A stretch of 64,000 nucleotides of DNA from Phenylobacterium sp. (GTDB taxonomy: Bacteria; Pseudomonadota; Alphaproteobacteria; Caulobacterales; Caulobacteraceae): contig NZ_JACESE010000016.1 in assembly GCF_013911965.1 (NCBI RefSeq), forward strand, positions 1 to 64,000, read 5' to 3'. This document shows positions 16,970 to 26,514 of the stretch, one piece after another. How positions within the stretch are numbered: the stretch's first letter is position 1; every line of letters starts with the position of its first letter. The position numbers were made by a program, and so were the translations under genes. Below the pieces are notes generated by a model. It saw only the letters and a program-made list of their open reading frames with translations. It did no database searches and was not told the origin of the DNA.

Positions 16970-18112
16970 TCATTCGGCGGCGAGCGCCGATCCTTCCGCC
17001 GCGAGCAGCGGGCGCAGGAGGTTTTCCGACAGCCAGCGGACCACCGGAACCGCCACGCCGTCGCCGACCACGTGCAGGGCCTGGGTCGCCGAGGCGGGCA
17101 GGGCGTAGGCCTCCGGCAGGCCCATCAGCCGGGCTCCCTCCCGCGGCGACACCAGGCGCGAGCGAAGACCGGCCTCGTCGCCCACCAGCAGCATCTGGCG
17201 CGAGGACCCGCCCGCCGGCGTGCGCAGGCAGCCGGCCAGGCCGTCGAGGCGCACCTCGGCCCGCTGCACCCGCACCCCATCCTCCACGCGGATCCGGCGA
17301 TAGGCGGCGCCGACGGCGCGACCCTTCGAGGCCTGCTCGGCCTCGAAGCGGCGGCGGTGCAGGGGCGACATCTGGGCGAGAAGCGCCTGGGTCTGGAGCG
17401 AAGAGCGCCAGGTCACCGCCTCGTCGGGCTCCAGCAGGGCGGCGAGATCGGTGTTGCGGGCGGGCGGCGCCGGCAGCCGCCACCAGATCCAGCGGCGGGC
17501 CAGATCGTCCGGCAGGCGGGCCTGAGCCTGGCGCACGCCGCGGCCGTGGAAGGCGCCCTCGCCCTGCAGGCCGGCCGGCGGCGGTCCGCGTACGGCGACG
17601 ACGAAGACGCGCGGACGCGACTGCGGAACGAAGGCCGCGGCGTCCATCTCCAGCGCCCCGAAGCTGTAGCCTTCCTCCGCCAGGGCCCGGCAGAGCGCCT
17701 CGAAGTCGGCGCCCCCGTGCGAGGTGAGCAGGCCGACGACGTTCTCGATGACGATGGTCCGCGGCGCGCGGCCCTGCGCGTTCAGGGCCTGCATCAGCTT
17801 CCAGAAGCCGAAGAAGGCCGAGGAGCGGCCGCCCGCCAGTCCCGCCCGCGCGCCGGCGAGGCTGAAGTCCTGACACGGCGAGGAGGCCCAGGCGAGGTCG
17901 GCCTGGCCGGGCAGGTCGCCGGCCGTCAGCTTCCACACGTCCCCCTCGCGGAAGTGCTCGGCGGCGTCGGCGAAATTGGCCCGGTAGGCGGCGGCCTTCA
18001 CCGGGTCGAAATCGTTGGCGAACAGGCAGTCCCAGCCTTCGCCCAGGCCCAGGCGCGCCATGCCGCCGCCGGCGAAGAACTCATAGAAGGCAGGGCGGCG
18101 GTTCCGACTCAT
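16970..18112 (-). CDS. DNA (cytosine-5-)-methyltransferase
   Basis: A 380-residue C5-cytosine methyltransferase. Motif I FYEFFAGGGMARLGL binds AdoMet; motif IV is ASSPCQDFSLAG with catalytic Cys80; motif VI IENVVG (ENV at 123-125); motif VIII FVPQSRPRVFV; motif IX SPREGARLMGLP; motif X GDGVAVPVV. The recognition domain between motifs VIII and X is of moderate size, and its target cannot be read. No restriction endonuclease lies beside it; vsr is one gene away, so a solitary Dcm-like methyltransferase is the best reading. The ATG of MSRNRRPAFYEFF is used; an in-frame ATG exists 30 bases upstream. Confidence 0.92.
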   Translation of the reverse strand: MSRNRRPAFYEFFAGGGMARLGLGEGWDCLFANDFDPVKAAAYRANFADAAEHFREGDVWKLTAGDLPGQADLAWASSPCQDFSLAGARAGLAGGRSSAFFGFWKLMQALNAQGRAPRTIVIENVVGLLTSHGGADFEALCRALAEEGYSFGALEMDAAAFVPQSRPRVFVVAVRGPPPAGLQGEGAFHGRGVRQAQARLPDDLARRWIWWRLPAPPARNTDLAALLEPDEAVTWRSSLQTQALLAQMSPLHRRRFEAEQASKGRAVGAAYRRIRVEDGVRVQRAEVRLDGLAGCLRTPAGGSSRQMLLVGDEAGLRSRLVSPREGARLMGLPEAYALPASATQALHVVGDGVAVPVVRWLSENLLRPLLAAEGSALAAE

Positions 18113-18159
18113 GGCCGGTGAGTCTAGCCTGACCCGGCCCACAGGAAAGGAGCTACGGC

Positions 18160-18624
18160 ATGCGCATCTTCGCCACAGCCCTGATCGGCGGTCTCGCCGG
18201 CGCCGCCCTGGCCGCCTGCCAGCCCCAGTCCCCCGACGGATCGGCGGCTCCGCCCCCGGCCGACGCCCCGCCGGCGGCCAGCACGGCGGCCGCCGTGCCC
18301 GAAGCCTTCCAGGGCGAGATGCTGGCCCGCGGGACCGAGCCCTTCTGGCTGATCCGGATCGGGCCGGAGACGATCACGCTTGAGCGGCCCGACTTCGATC
18401 CCGTCACCGCCCCGAACCCGGGGGCGGTCATGGAGGGTCCGGCCGCGGTCTGGCGGGCGACGACCGCCGACGGCCGCCGGCTTTCCGTCATCCTGCGCCA
18501 GGGCGAATGCTCCGACGGCATGTCGGACCTGCGCTACGCCTATGTGGCCGAGGCGAGCCTGGCGGGCGAGACCCTGCGGGGCTGCGCGGGCAAGGCCGAC
18601 GCCATGCCGCGCGAGGGGGCCTGA
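18160..18624 (+). CDS. Lipoprotein with COG3650-like domain
   Basis: A 154-residue predicted lipoprotein: MRIFATALIGGLAGAALAAC has a lipobox (LAAC, Cys at about 20), followed by a Pro/Ala-rich linker. The folded part begins GEMLARGTEPFWLIRIG; the GTEPFW motif marks a widespread small periplasmic or lipoprotein domain (COG3650) of unknown role, sometimes fused to META-like domains. Two later cysteines (QGECSDG and RGCAG) may form a disulfide. GGAAAGGAG precedes the ATG. It ends at a hairpin terminator at 18632-18661. Confidence 0.85.
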   Translation: MRIFATALIGGLAGAALAACQPQSPDGSAAPPPADAPPAASTAAAVPEAFQGEMLARGTEPFWLIRIGPETITLERPDFDPVTAPNPGAVMEGPAAVWRATTADGRRLSVILRQGECSDGMSDLRYAYVAEASLAGETLRGCAGKADAMPREGA

Positions 18625-18631
18625 ACACGGC

Positions 18632-18661
18632 GAAGGCCGCCTCCCCGGGGAAGCGGCCTTC
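18632..18661. terminator. Hairpin between convergent genes
   Basis: GAAGGCCGC (18632-18640) pairs with GCGGCCTTC (18653-18661) around a 12-base loop. It lies between the stop of the lipoprotein gene and the stop of the small convergent gene at 18669, so it can serve both strands. No long T-run follows. Confidence 0.6.
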
Positions 18662-18668
18662 GGCGCGC

Positions 18669-18797
18669 CTAGCCGAGATCGAGGGTTGCGATCTGCGGCT
18701 CCTGTTGCGGTTCGGCCGTGGTTCTGGGCGTTGGAAGCGCGAAACCGACGACCACCGCCGCAAGCGCGGCGACGATCAAAAATACCTTGAGCGCCAT
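18669..18797 (-). CDS. Small 42-residue membrane peptide
   Basis: A 42-codon gene with a strong ribosome-binding site: GGAGG (18807-18811 on the minus strand), 9 bases before the ATG. The product starts MALKVFLIVAALAAVVVGFA, a single hydrophobic helix, followed by a Pro/Glu/Gln-rich tail ending LDLG. It could be a membrane-anchored microprotein. No family recognised. It converges with the lipoprotein gene, and a hairpin separates them. Confidence 0.6.
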   Translation of the reverse strand: MALKVFLIVAALAAVVVGFALPTPRTTAEPQQEPQIATLDLG

Positions 18798-18995
18798 GAC
18801 TTGGGTCCTCCGATTCTCTTCGGACTTGGGCTCGGGCTCAACTGCATGAGCATTGGTTACGAAACGTCCCCGAAATGGGCGGGTTCCGGCCCGTCTTGTC
18901 GCGGGGCCCGGCGCCAGCCCCTTGACCTGCGGGCGCATTGAGGCGGCTAATTCCCCCAAGGACGGGCGAAAGACCCGCCGGACTGGGAGGCAGGA

Positions 18996-20735
18996 ATGGA
19001 ACGGGCTTACGATCTCGTCGTGCGCGGCGGGACGGTGGCGGACGGCACGGGCGCGCCGCTCTTCGAGGCCGATGTGGGGGTGCGCGACGGCCGCATCGCC
19101 GCTGTGGGCGAGATCTCCGGCCGGGGGGCGGAGGAGATCGACGCCCGCGGCCGTCTGGTGACCCCCGGCTTCGTCGACATCCACACCCATTATGACGGCC
19201 AGGCCACCTGGGACGAGCGGATGCAGCCCTCGTCCTGGCACGGCGTGACGACCGTGGTGATGGGCAATTGCGGCGTCGGCTTCGCCCCCTGCCGACCCGG
19301 CGACCACGACCGCCTGGTGCGTCTGATGGAGGGGGTGGAGGACATTCCCTTCCCCGTCCTGACCGAGGGTCTGCCCTGGAACTGGGAGAGCTTCCCCGAC
19401 TATCTCGACGCGCTGCAGGCGCGCCGGTTCGACGTCGACATCGGAACCCAGCTGCCGCACGCGGCCCTGCGCGTCTATGTGATGGGCGAGCGCGGCGGCG
19501 CCCGCGAGCCGGCCAGCGAGACCGACATCGCCGCCATGGCCCAGCTGGCCGAGCGCGCCGTCCAGGCCGGCGCCCTGGGCTTCTCCACCTCGCGCACGCT
19601 GAACCACCGGACCAGCGACGGCCAGCCGACGCCGACGCTCACGGCCGGGGAGGACGAACTGACGGGGATCGCGCTCGGCATGGCCCGGGCCGGCAAGGGC
19701 GTGCTGCAGGTCGTGTCCGACTTCGCCGATCCGCAGGCCGAGTTCGCCATGCTGCGGCGGATCGTCGAGCGCTCCGGCCGGCCGCTCTCCTTCTCCCTGA
19801 CCCAGCACGCCCGCGCCCCGCAGTCCTGGCGCATCCTGCTCGACGCCCTGGCGGAGGCGACCGCGGCGGGCCTGCCCATGAAGGCCCAGGTCTGCGGCCG
19901 GCCGGTGGGCGTGCTGTTCGGCTTCGAGCTGACCCTGAACCCCTTCAGCCACCACCCGGCCTGGAAGGAGATGGCCGGCCTGACGCTGGCGGAGAAGGTC
20001 GCCCGCCTGCGCGAACCCGCCGCCCGCGCCCGCCTGCTCTCCGAGCCGCCGGCGGCGGAGCCGGGCTTCGCGACCACCATGACCCGCAACTGGGCCAACA
20101 TGTACCTGATGGGCGAGACGCCGGACTACGAGCCGACCCCCGACCGCACCGTGGCGGCCCTGGCGCTCGCCCGCGGGACGACGCCGTCGGAGGTCGCCCT
20201 CGACCATCTGCTGTCGAACGACGGCCGCGGCATGCTCTACCTGCCCTTCCTCAACTATGCCGAAGGGTCGCTGGACCCCAGCTACGAGATGCTGGGCCAT
20301 CCCGACGCGGTGCCCGGCCTGTCGGACGGCGGCGCCCATGTGGGCATGATCTGCGACGGATCCTTCCCCACCTCCAACCTCACCCATTGGACGCGGGACC
20401 GCACGCGGGGGCCCCGTTTCGACCTGGAGGCCATGGTGCGGATGCAGACGAGAGACACCGCCCGCGCCGTCGGCCTCTACGACCGCGGCATGGTGGCGGC
20501 CGGCCTGCGCGCCGACCTGAACATCATCGACTACGACCGCCTGACGCTGGAGGCGCCCAAGGTGGCCTACGACCTGCCGGCCGGCGGTCGGCGGCTGGTC
20601 CAGCGGGCGCGCGGCTATGTGGCGACGATCGTCGCCGGCCAGATCACCTATCGCGACGGGGAGCCCACCGGCGCCCTGCCCGGCCGCCTGCTGCGCGGCG
20701 CCCAGGGCCAGGCCATGGCCCTGGCTGCGGAATAG
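18996..20735 (+). CDS. N-acyl-D-amino-acid deacylase family amidohydrolase
   Basis: A 579-residue metal-dependent amidohydrolase. The dihydroorotase-like N-terminal beta-sandwich ([19 protein letters not shown]) leads to the metal motif [16 protein letters not shown]; a metal-binding aspartate sits in [18 protein letters not shown], and the C-terminal strand returns at [11 protein letters not shown]. This layout matches D-aminoacylases, which release D-amino acids from N-acyl derivatives, though many homologues act on other N-acyl or hydantoin-like compounds. TGGGAGGCAGGA precedes the ATG. Cytoplasmic, with no signal peptide. It faces the aldo/keto reductase gene tail to tail. Confidence 0.85.
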   Translation: MERAYDLVVRGGTVADGTGAPLFEADVGVRDGRIAAVGEISGRGAEEIDARGRLVTPGFVDIHTHYDGQATWDERMQPSSWHGVTTVVMGNCGVGFAPCRPGDHDRLVRLMEGVEDIPFPVLTEGLPWNWESFPDYLDALQARRFDVDIGTQLPHAALRVYVMGERGGAREPASETDIAAMAQLAERAVQAGALGFSTSRTLNHRTSDGQPTPTLTAGEDELTGIALGMARAGKGVLQVVSDFADPQAEFAMLRRIVERSGRPLSFSLTQHARAPQSWRILLDALAEATAAGLPMKAQVCGRPVGVLFGFELTLNPFSHHPAWKEMAGLTLAEKVARLREPAARARLLSEPPAAEPGFATTMTRNWANMYLMGETPDYEPTPDRTVAALALARGTTPSEVALDHLLSNDGRGMLYLPFLNYAEGSLDPSYEMLGHPDAVPGLSDGGAHVGMICDGSFPTSNLTHWTRDRTRGPRFDLEAMVRMQTRDTARAVGLYDRGMVAAGLRADLNIIDYDRLTLEAPKVAYDLPAGGRRLVQRARGYVATIVAGQITYRDGEPTGALPGRLLRGAQGQAMALAAE

Positions 20736-20759
20736 GGGCGAAGGGGCGCGGCCGGATCC

Positions 20760-21632
20760 CTAGGCCGCCGCCCACTGGTTGGGATCGAGGGCGACCGGAT
20801 CGTCCAGGGCCATGTCGTCCCAGTCGAGGTCCGGCGGGGGCGAGGAGGCGGCGGCGATCACCGCCTGCAGTTCGGCCGCCGAGGTGACGCCGACCAGGAC
20901 CGTGGTCGCCTCGGGACGGGAAAGCGCGAAGCCCAGCGCCGCCTGTAGCGGGTCGGAGCGGCCCTCGGCGATCATGCGCCGCGCGCGCGAAATGCGGCTG
21001 GCCGCCGCCTTCAGATGGGCGGGAGCGCGGTCGGGCGGCAGGAAGATCAGGCCGTTCAGGAAGATGGAGCGCAGCTGCACCTCCACGCCCATGCCAGCCA
21101 GGGTGGCGAGGGTGCCGTCGATCAGCAGCCGCTGGTCGAGCAGGCTGGCCGGCGCCTGGATTACGTCGGGCCGGAAGCGGCGGGCCAGGCCCACAGGATC
21201 GTCGGAGGCGAAGACCGAGACGCCGATGCGGCGGCAGACGCCGGCGTCGCGCAACTGCTGCAGGCGCGTCCACATGGCCATGCCGTGCGGCCCGAACAGC
21301 TCCGAGGCCGAGGGCACCAGGATGCTGTCGGCCTGGGCGACGTTCAGCCGGCGCAGGGCGGCGTGAATATCGGCCTCCACCGCGTCGGCGCCGCGGTCGG
21401 CCCGGATGGTGGTGACCGAAACGCGGAACGGGTTCGGCTGGGGCAGGGCCTGGCCGATCGTGGTCTCGCCCTGGACCGAGCGGCCGGCGACATCGAACAC
21501 GGGCACGCCGGCGCGCGCGGCCACCGAAAGGATGTCACGCACCTCGGCCTGGACGGGGCGCCCGCGGACGGTGGCCTGGTCGAGGACGAACTGGCCCGAA
21601 CCGAGGCCGAGCTTGCTGAGCGGAGAGGTCAT
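20760..21632 (-). CDS. Aldo/keto reductase fold protein, probably catalytically degenerate
   Basis: A 290-residue TIM-barrel protein with recognisable AKR layout: KLGLGSGQF start, GVPVFDVAGRS in place of the usual D-T-A-x-x-Y-G, and the cofactor-phosphate motif TTVLVGVTSAAELQAVI near the end. The catalytic tyrosine after FDxA is missing, the lysine of the usual T-K strand end is threonine (VSVTTIRA), and the active-site histidine region reads DSILVPSAS. It may therefore be a non-enzymatic relative or have altered chemistry. ATG at 21632 is used because the family N-terminus begins there; an in-frame ATG at 21674 would add 14 residues. Confidence 0.75.
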   Translation of the reverse strand: MTSPLSKLGLGSGQFVLDQATVRGRPVQAEVRDILSVAARAGVPVFDVAGRSVQGETTIGQALPQPNPFRVSVTTIRADRGADAVEADIHAALRRLNVAQADSILVPSASELFGPHGMAMWTRLQQLRDAGVCRRIGVSVFASDDPVGLARRFRPDVIQAPASLLDQRLLIDGTLATLAGMGVEVQLRSIFLNGLIFLPPDRAPAHLKAAASRISRARRMIAEGRSDPLQAALGFALSRPEATTVLVGVTSAAELQAVIAAASSPPPDLDWDDMALDDPVALDPNQWAAA

Positions 21633-21732
21633 GGGCGGGCGCACGCTCGAAGGACTGCACTTGTCGGCCGCCATGCTTATCTGTCAGGCCTAAAGAACCC
21701 GTATCTGGAACCTTTCGCCGGGGTTAATCCGT

Positions 21733-22788
21733 ATGATGAACGAGGCCTTACCAGAGTGGCCCGCCTTCGGCCTCGCCGACGACGTCCGGCCCGCCCTGCG
21801 CGCGGCGGCGGCGACCGGAAAGCCCCTGGTCCTGGCCACGCTGACGGCGCTCGGCGGCGGCGGTCCGCGGCCGGTCGGAACCCAGATGGTCTTCGGGCAC
21901 GGGGTGGTTTCCGGTTATTTTTCCGGCGGATGCGTCGAGTCCGACGTCGCCGCCCACGCTCAGGCCTGTCTGGCGGACGGCGCCCCGCGGACGCTCGTCT
22001 ATGGCGAGGGCAGTCCCTGGCCCGACATCCAGCTGCTCTGCGGCGCGCGGATCGAGATCTTCCTGGAGAGGGTCGCCGCCGACGACCCGGCGCTCGCCGA
22101 ACTGCTGGCCGCCCAGAATGGGCGCAGACCCTGCGTCTGGCTGAGCGACGGGCGCGTCCGCCGGTGCGTGGCCCCCGAGGCGGCCCAGCCCTGGGCGGGC
22201 GCCATCCGCCGCGACCACGAGCCGACCCCGCGCCTGGCGGTGGTCGGAAGCGATCCCGCCGCGCTCGCCATCGCCGGCCTGGGCGCGCAGTCGGGCTTCG
22301 AGACGACCCTGATCCGGCCCAAGGGTCCGGAGACGCCCCCGCCCCTGGCCGGCGTCGCCTATCGCCGCGAGGAGGCCGGCCAGGCGCTGGCCGATCTGGG
22401 CCTCGACCCCTGGACGGCGGTGGCGGTGGCGAGCCACGACCTCGTCACCGACCAGTCGGCCCTGCTGGCCGCCCTGCCGTCGCGCGCGGCCTATGTGGGC
22501 CTGCTCGGCGCCCGTGCGCGGCTGCCGGAGCGGCTGGCGAAGCTGCGGGCGCTGGGGGTTTCGGAGCCGGCCATCGGCCGGCTGCACGCGCCGATCGGGC
22601 TCGACATCGGCGGCAAGGCGCCCTGGGAGGTCGCCGTCTCGGTGATCGGCGAGATCATGGCCCTGCGTCACGCCCGCCTGAGCGGCAGCACCTCGACGAG
22701 CCCGCCTGCGGGAACGGCCGCCGCGCCCGGCGGCCGGCGCAGCAGCGCATCGGCGCCGGCGAAGACGCTGACCAGCGAAGAGTCCTGA
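21733..22788 (+). CDS. XdhC/CoxI family molybdoenzyme maturation protein
   Basis: A 351-residue XdhC-like protein. These chaperones bind molybdenum cofactor and insert or sulfurate it into xanthine dehydrogenase-type enzymes. The N-terminal domain has GGGGPRPVGTQMVF and VVSGYFSGGCVESDV with the conserved cysteine; the C-terminal Rossmann-like domain has LAVVGSDPAALAIAGL and the closing [27 protein letters not shown]. The last ~35 residues are a low-complexity Ser/Thr/Ala/Pro tail encoded in DNA overlapping the 3' end of moeA on the other strand. No molybdenum hydroxylase gene is in the window, but moaB, moaC and moeA lie next door. Confidence 0.88.
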   Translation: MMNEALPEWPAFGLADDVRPALRAAAATGKPLVLATLTALGGGGPRPVGTQMVFGHGVVSGYFSGGCVESDVAAHAQACLADGAPRTLVYGEGSPWPDIQLLCGARIEIFLERVAADDPALAELLAAQNGRRPCVWLSDGRVRRCVAPEAAQPWAGAIRRDHEPTPRLAVVGSDPAALAIAGLGAQSGFETTLIRPKGPETPPPLAGVAYRREEAGQALADLGLDPWTAVAVASHDLVTDQSALLAALPSRAAYVGLLGARARLPERLAKLRALGVSEPAIGRLHAPIGLDIGGKAPWEVAVSVIGEIMALRHARLSGSTSTSPPAGTAAAPGGRRSSASAPAKTLTSEES

Positions 22789-23858
22789 TCCCGGTAGGGC
22801 CGGGCGGCGAGCGTCCCGTCGGCATAGGTCAGACGCGCCCGCATCCAGTGCTCGCGCAGGCCGTTGGCGGCCAGCGGCTCCGCGGCGAAGGCGCTGACCG
22901 TCGCGAAGCCGTCCGCCGCGCCCTGATAGGCGTCGAGAACGGGTCTGAGGAAGAGCTCGGCGCAGACGAAGGCCGAGGCCGGATTGCCCGGCAGGCCCAG
23001 CATGCGGCGCCCGTCGCCGAGCACACCGAAGAAGGTCGGCTTGCCCGGCCGCACCGCCACGCTCGCCACGCGCAGGGAAAGCCCCAGGGCCTCGCCCGCG
23101 GCGCGGACCAGATCGTGGTCGCCGACCGAAGCGCCGCCGACGGTGACCACCAGATCGCACTCGGCGTTTCGGAGAGCCTCGACCACGGCGTCCAGTTCGT
23201 CGCGGACGGGCTTCAGCTTGGTCGCCTCGGCGCCCCAGCCGCGGACCATGGCGACGAGCGCCGGCGCGCCGGAATCGTAGATCTGGAACGGTCCCGGCTC
23301 GGCGGGCGCCTCGACGATCTCCTCGCCGGTGGAGAGGATGGCCACCTTCGGCGCCCGGGCGACGGAGATCTCCGCGCGGCCGGCCGAGGCGGCGAGCGAC
23401 AGGCGCCAGGGATCGATCCGCTGGCCGGCCTTCAGCAGCACCTCGCCGGCCGCGAAGTCGCCGCCGCGCGGCCGCAGGTGGCGGCCCGCCTCCGTCTGAG
23501 GAACCTCGACAGCCTCGCCGTCGCGGGTCGCATCCTCCTGGATGACGATGGCGTCGGCGCCCCGGGGCAGGGCCGCCCCGGTGAAGATGCGCACCGCCTG
23601 ACCGGCCGAGAGTGCGCCGCCATACCCATGGCCCGCGGCGCTCTCGCCGACGATGGCGAGACGGCCGGGCGTGTCGGCCGCGCGCACGGCCCAGCCGTCC
23701 ATGGCCGAGGCGTCGAAGGGCGGCTGGTCGCGGCGGGCGGCGACGTCCTCGGCCAGCACCCGGCCGACGGACTGAGAGAGCGGGACGGTCTCGGCCGGAA
23801 GCGGCGCGATCTCGGCCAGCATGCGGGCGCGCGCCTCCTCGACGGGAAGCAGTTTCAC
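22668..23858 (-). CDS. moeA: Molybdopterin molybdenumtransferase
   Basis: A 396-residue MoeA that inserts molybdate into adenylated molybdopterin. Motifs: [17 protein letters not shown] near residue 45-60, [59 protein letters not shown] and [19 protein letters not shown]. Its ATG overlaps the moaC stop by 4 bp, so the genes are translationally coupled. The last 121 bp overlap the 3' end of xdhC on the opposite strand. Confidence 0.95.
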   Translation of the reverse strand: MKLLPVEEARARMLAEIAPLPAETVPLSQSVGRVLAEDVAARRDQPPFDASAMDGWAVRAADTPGRLAIVGESAAGHGYGGALSAGQAVRIFTGAALPRGADAIVIQEDATRDGEAVEVPQTEAGRHLRPRGGDFAAGEVLLKAGQRIDPWRLSLAASAGRAEISVARAPKVAILSTGEEIVEAPAEPGPFQIYDSGAPALVAMVRGWGAEATKLKPVRDELDAVVEALRNAECDLVVTVGGASVGDHDLVRAAGEALGLSLRVASVAVRPGKPTFFGVLGDGRRMLGLPGNPASAFVCAELFLRPVLDAYQGAADGFATVSAFAAEPLAANGLREHWMRARLTYADGTLAARPYRDQDSSLVSVFAGADALLRRPPGAAAVPAGGLVEVLPLRRA

Positions 23859-24325
23859 GCCGCGCTCCAGTCGCCCGAGGCGCCGCCCGACTTGGCGGTC
23901 AGCCGCACCGCCTCGATGACCATGCCCTTCTCGGCGGCCTTCAGCATGTCGTAGATGGTCAGGCAGGCGATGGAGACCGCGGTCAGGGCCTCCATCTCCA
24001 CCCCGGTCTGGCCGCTGGTGCGCACCCGGGCGGTGACGGAAAGCCCGCCTTCGGCCTCCGCCACGCGCACCTCCACCTTGGACAGCATCAGCGGATGGCA
24101 GAGCGGGATCAGCTCGCTCGTCCGCTTGGCCGCCATGATGCCGGCGATCTCGGCCGTGGCGCGGACGTCGCCCTTCTTGGCGTCGCCGGACAGGGCGAGC
24201 GCCAGGGTCTCCGGCGTCATGCGCACGAAGCCCTCGGCCACCGCCTCGCGGGTGGTGACCGCCTTGTCCGAGACGTCGACCATATGAGCACGGCCGGTCT
24301 CGTCGATGTGGGTGAGCCGGCTCAC
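23855..24325 (-). CDS. moaC: Cyclic pyranopterin monophosphate synthase
   Basis: A 156-residue MoaC, which forms cyclic pyranopterin monophosphate in molybdenum cofactor synthesis. Typical sequence: [55 protein letters not shown], and [29 protein letters not shown] with the catalytic lysine region. A GTG start at 24325 is used because it overlaps the moaB stop (GTGA) and gives the canonical N-terminus; the frame remains open upstream but without family similarity. Middle gene of moaB-moaC-moeA. Confidence 0.95.
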   Translation of the reverse strand: MSRLTHIDETGRAHMVDVSDKAVTTREAVAEGFVRMTPETLALALSGDAKKGDVRATAEIAGIMAAKRTSELIPLCHPLMLSKVEVRVAEAEGGLSVTARVRTSGQTGVEMEALTAVSIACLTIYDMLKAAEKGMVIEAVRLTAKSGGASGDWSAA

Positions 24326-24876
24326 CGCTCGCTCAGGCGCGGCATGAGTTCGACCATGTTGCAGGGGCCGTGCCGGCTGTCGAGCTGGGCTGCGATCACC
24401 TTGTCCCACCCGTCCTTCACCGCCCCGTTGGAGCCGGGCAGGCAGAAGACGAAGACGCCGCCCAGAATGCCGGCGACAGCCCGGCTCTGCAGGGTGGACA
24501 GGCCCACCGTCTGATAGCTGACCATGTGGAAGACGACCGAGAAGCCGTCGAGGGTCTTGTCGAACAGGGGGCCGAGGGCTTCGGGCGTCACGTCGCGGCC
24601 GGTGATGCCCGTGCCGCCGGTGGTGATGACCACGTCCACCTCGCCCGAGGCGACCCAGGCCTTCACCTGGGCGCGGATGGCCTCCACCTCGTCACGAACA
24701 ATGGCGCGGGCGGCGAGCGTGTGTCCCGCCCCGGTGATGCGGTCGGCCAGGACCTGGCCGGAGGTGTCGGAGGCTTCGTCGCGGGTGTCGGAGACGGTCA
24801 GCACTGCGATACGCACGGGGACGAAGGCCTTGCTTTCGTCGATCTTGCCGCCGGGGGCGAAGGCAGGGGCGTTCAT
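24322..24876 (-). CDS. moaB: Molybdenum cofactor biosynthesis protein B
   Basis: A 184-residue MoaB/MogA-type molybdopterin adenylyltransferase. [43 protein letters not shown] with the molybdopterin-binding TGGTG loop, and [14 protein letters not shown] identify it. AGGAGGAG sits close upstream of the ATG. First gene of the moaB-moaC-moeA operon, overlapping moaC by 4 bp; it lies 66 bp downstream of leuB on the same strand. Confidence 0.94.
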   Translation of the reverse strand: MNAPAFAPGGKIDESKAFVPVRIAVLTVSDTRDEASDTSGQVLADRITGAGHTLAARAIVRDEVEAIRAQVKAWVASGEVDVVITTGGTGITGRDVTPEALGPLFDKTLDGFSVVFHMVSYQTVGLSTLQSRAVAGILGGVFVFCLPGSNGAVKDGWDKVIAAQLDSRHGPCNMVELMPRLSER

Positions 24877-24942
24877 GCTCGGCTCCTCCTGGGATTGGCG
24901 CCTGTTCTACCGCCTGCGCCGGCGCCCGTCACCCGAAGGGGA

Positions 24943-25995
24943 TCAGAGGGCGGCCAGCACCGCGTCGCCCATCTGGACGGTGGACAGCGTCCCGCCCAGG
25001 TCGCGCGTGCGGGCGCCGCCCTCCAGCGCCTTGACCACCGCGGACTGCAGCCGGTCGGCGGCCTCCGGCCGCTCCAGCGACCAGCGCAGGGCCATCTCGA
25101 AGGACAGGATGGCGGCCAGCGGATTGGCCACGCCCTGGCCGGCGATATCCGGCGCCGAGCCGTGGATGGGCTCGTAGAGGCCAGGCTTGCCCGGCGCGCC
25201 CAGCGCCGCCGAGGGCAGCATGCCGAGCGAGCCGGTCAGTTGGGCCGCGGCGTCGGACAGGATGTCGCCGAACAGGTTGTCGGTGACCATGACGTCGAAC
25301 TGCTTGGGGTTCTTGACGATCTGCATGGCCGCGTTGTCGGCCAGGATGTGCTCCAGCTCGACATCGGCGAATTCGCGCCTGTGCAGATCGGTGACCACCT
25401 CGCGCCACAGCAGGCCGGAGTCCATCACGTTGGACTTCTCCGCCGAATGGACCTTGTTGCGGCGGCCGCGGGCCAGTTCGAAGGCGACGCGGGCGACCCG
25501 CTCGATCTCGGCGGTCGTATAGACCTGGGTGTCGACGGCGCGCTTGCCGCCGCCGGGCAGGTCCTCAATGAAGCGCGGTTCGCCGAAATAGATTCCGCCG
25601 GTCAGCTCGCGCACGATCATGAAGTCGAGGCCCTCGACCAGTTCGCGCTTCAGCGACGAGGCGTCGGCCAGCGGCCCGAAGCACAGCGCCGGGCGCAGGT
25701 TGGCGAAGACCTCCATGCCGGCGCGCAGGGCGAGCAGGCCGGCTTCCGGCCGCTTGTCCCGCGGCACGCCCGCCCACTTGGGCCCGCCGACGGCGCCCAT
25801 CAGCACGGCCCTGGACGACTTGGCCAGCGCCAGGGTCTCGGCGGTCAGGGGTTCGCCCGACTGGTCGTAGCTGATCCCGCCGAACGGCCGCGCCTCGACC
25901 TTCAGGTCCGGGGTGAGCGCTGCGATCACCCGGCGAACCTCCGCCGTCACTTCCGGGCCGATGCCGTCGCCGGGCAGGAGGAGAAGGTCGGTCAT
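24943..25995 (-). CDS. leuB: 3-isopropylmalate dehydrogenase
   Basis: A 350-residue LeuB, which oxidatively decarboxylates 3-isopropylmalate in leucine synthesis. [16 protein letters not shown] at the N-terminus, [28 protein letters not shown]-like [43 protein letters not shown] and [20 protein letters not shown] are all family hallmarks. It is the last leu gene of the cluster on this strand, separated from leuD by a small monooxygenase-like gene and a dispersed repeat. Confidence 0.97.
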   Translation of the reverse strand: MTDLLLLPGDGIGPEVTAEVRRVIAALTPDLKVEARPFGGISYDQSGEPLTAETLALAKSSRAVLMGAVGGPKWAGVPRDKRPEAGLLALRAGMEVFANLRPALCFGPLADASSLKRELVEGLDFMIVRELTGGIYFGEPRFIEDLPGGGKRAVDTQVYTTAEIERVARVAFELARGRRNKVHSAEKSNVMDSGLLWREVVTDLHRREFADVELEHILADNAAMQIVKNPKQFDVMVTDNLFGDILSDAAAQLTGSLGMLPSAALGAPGKPGLYEPIHGSAPDIAGQGVANPLAAILSFEMALRWSLERPEAADRLQSAVVKALEGGARTRDLGGTLSTVQMGDAVLAAL

Positions 25996-26032
25996 GGAGA
26001 TGCGCCCCGTCGTCTGGTCTTGCGGGCGGAAC

Positions 26033-26335
26033 CTAGATCGCCCGATGCGAGGCGACCTCGTAGGCGAAGAGGCGGCGGTCGGAAACCCCGAACTGCGGCC
26101 AGGCCGCGCGCCAGGCGGCCATGTGCGCGGTCTGGAAATGGGCGTCGATCGCCGCCGGGTCGCGCCAGACCTCGAAGACGCGGATCAGGCCGGGCTCGGC
26201 CACGTCCTCGGCATAGGCGTATTCGACGCAGCCGTCCTCGGCCCGGCTGGCCTCCAGCATGGCCTGCATGTGGGGCCGGAAAGCTTCGAGGTTCTCGGGC
26301 GGAACGCGCACCGTCCCGGCGATGATGAGGGGCAT
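26033..26335 (-). CDS. Antibiotic biosynthesis monooxygenase (ABM) family protein
   Basis: A 100-residue single ferredoxin-like (dimeric alpha/beta barrel) protein: [64 protein letters not shown]. This is the YgiN/ABM pattern; family members are quinol or small-aromatic monooxygenases or have unknown activity. It lies 37 bp upstream of leuB on the same strand and just downstream of the repeat that follows leuD, so it is probably co-transcribed with leuB. No biochemical link to leucine synthesis is known to me. Confidence 0.82.
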   Translation of the reverse strand: MPLIIAGTVRVPPENLEAFRPHMQAMLEASRAEDGCVEYAYAEDVAEPGLIRVFEVWRDPAAIDAHFQTAHMAAWRAAWPQFGVSDRRLFAYEVASHRAI

Positions 26336-26378
26336 GGTGGGTTCTCTTGCGGTCGGGGGAGGATCGGAGGCCGCAAAA

Positions 26379-26507
26379 CCCCCTCCGGCCCTCCGGGCCA
26401 CCTCCCCCTGAAGAAGGGGGAGGATCTGCTCAGCGGTTGCGGGGAGCTCGACGCGAAGATGCTCCCCCTTCCAGGGGGAGCTGTCACCGAAGGTGACTGA
26501 GGGGGTC
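26379..26507 (-). repeat. Dispersed bipartite palindromic repeat, copy 2 (inverted)
   Basis: The reverse complement of this stretch reproduces the element at 9691-9820: the GTCACC/GGTGAC hairpin next to CCCTCAG, GCTCCCCCT/AGGGGGAGC arms, the shared GCTGAGCAGATCC core, CCTCCCCCTTCTTCAGGGGG arms and GGCCCGGAGGGCCGGAGGGG. Only the middle spacer differs clearly between the copies. It is inserted between leuD and the ABM gene within the leucine cluster. Confidence 0.85.
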
Positions 26508-26514
26508 TGCGCCT

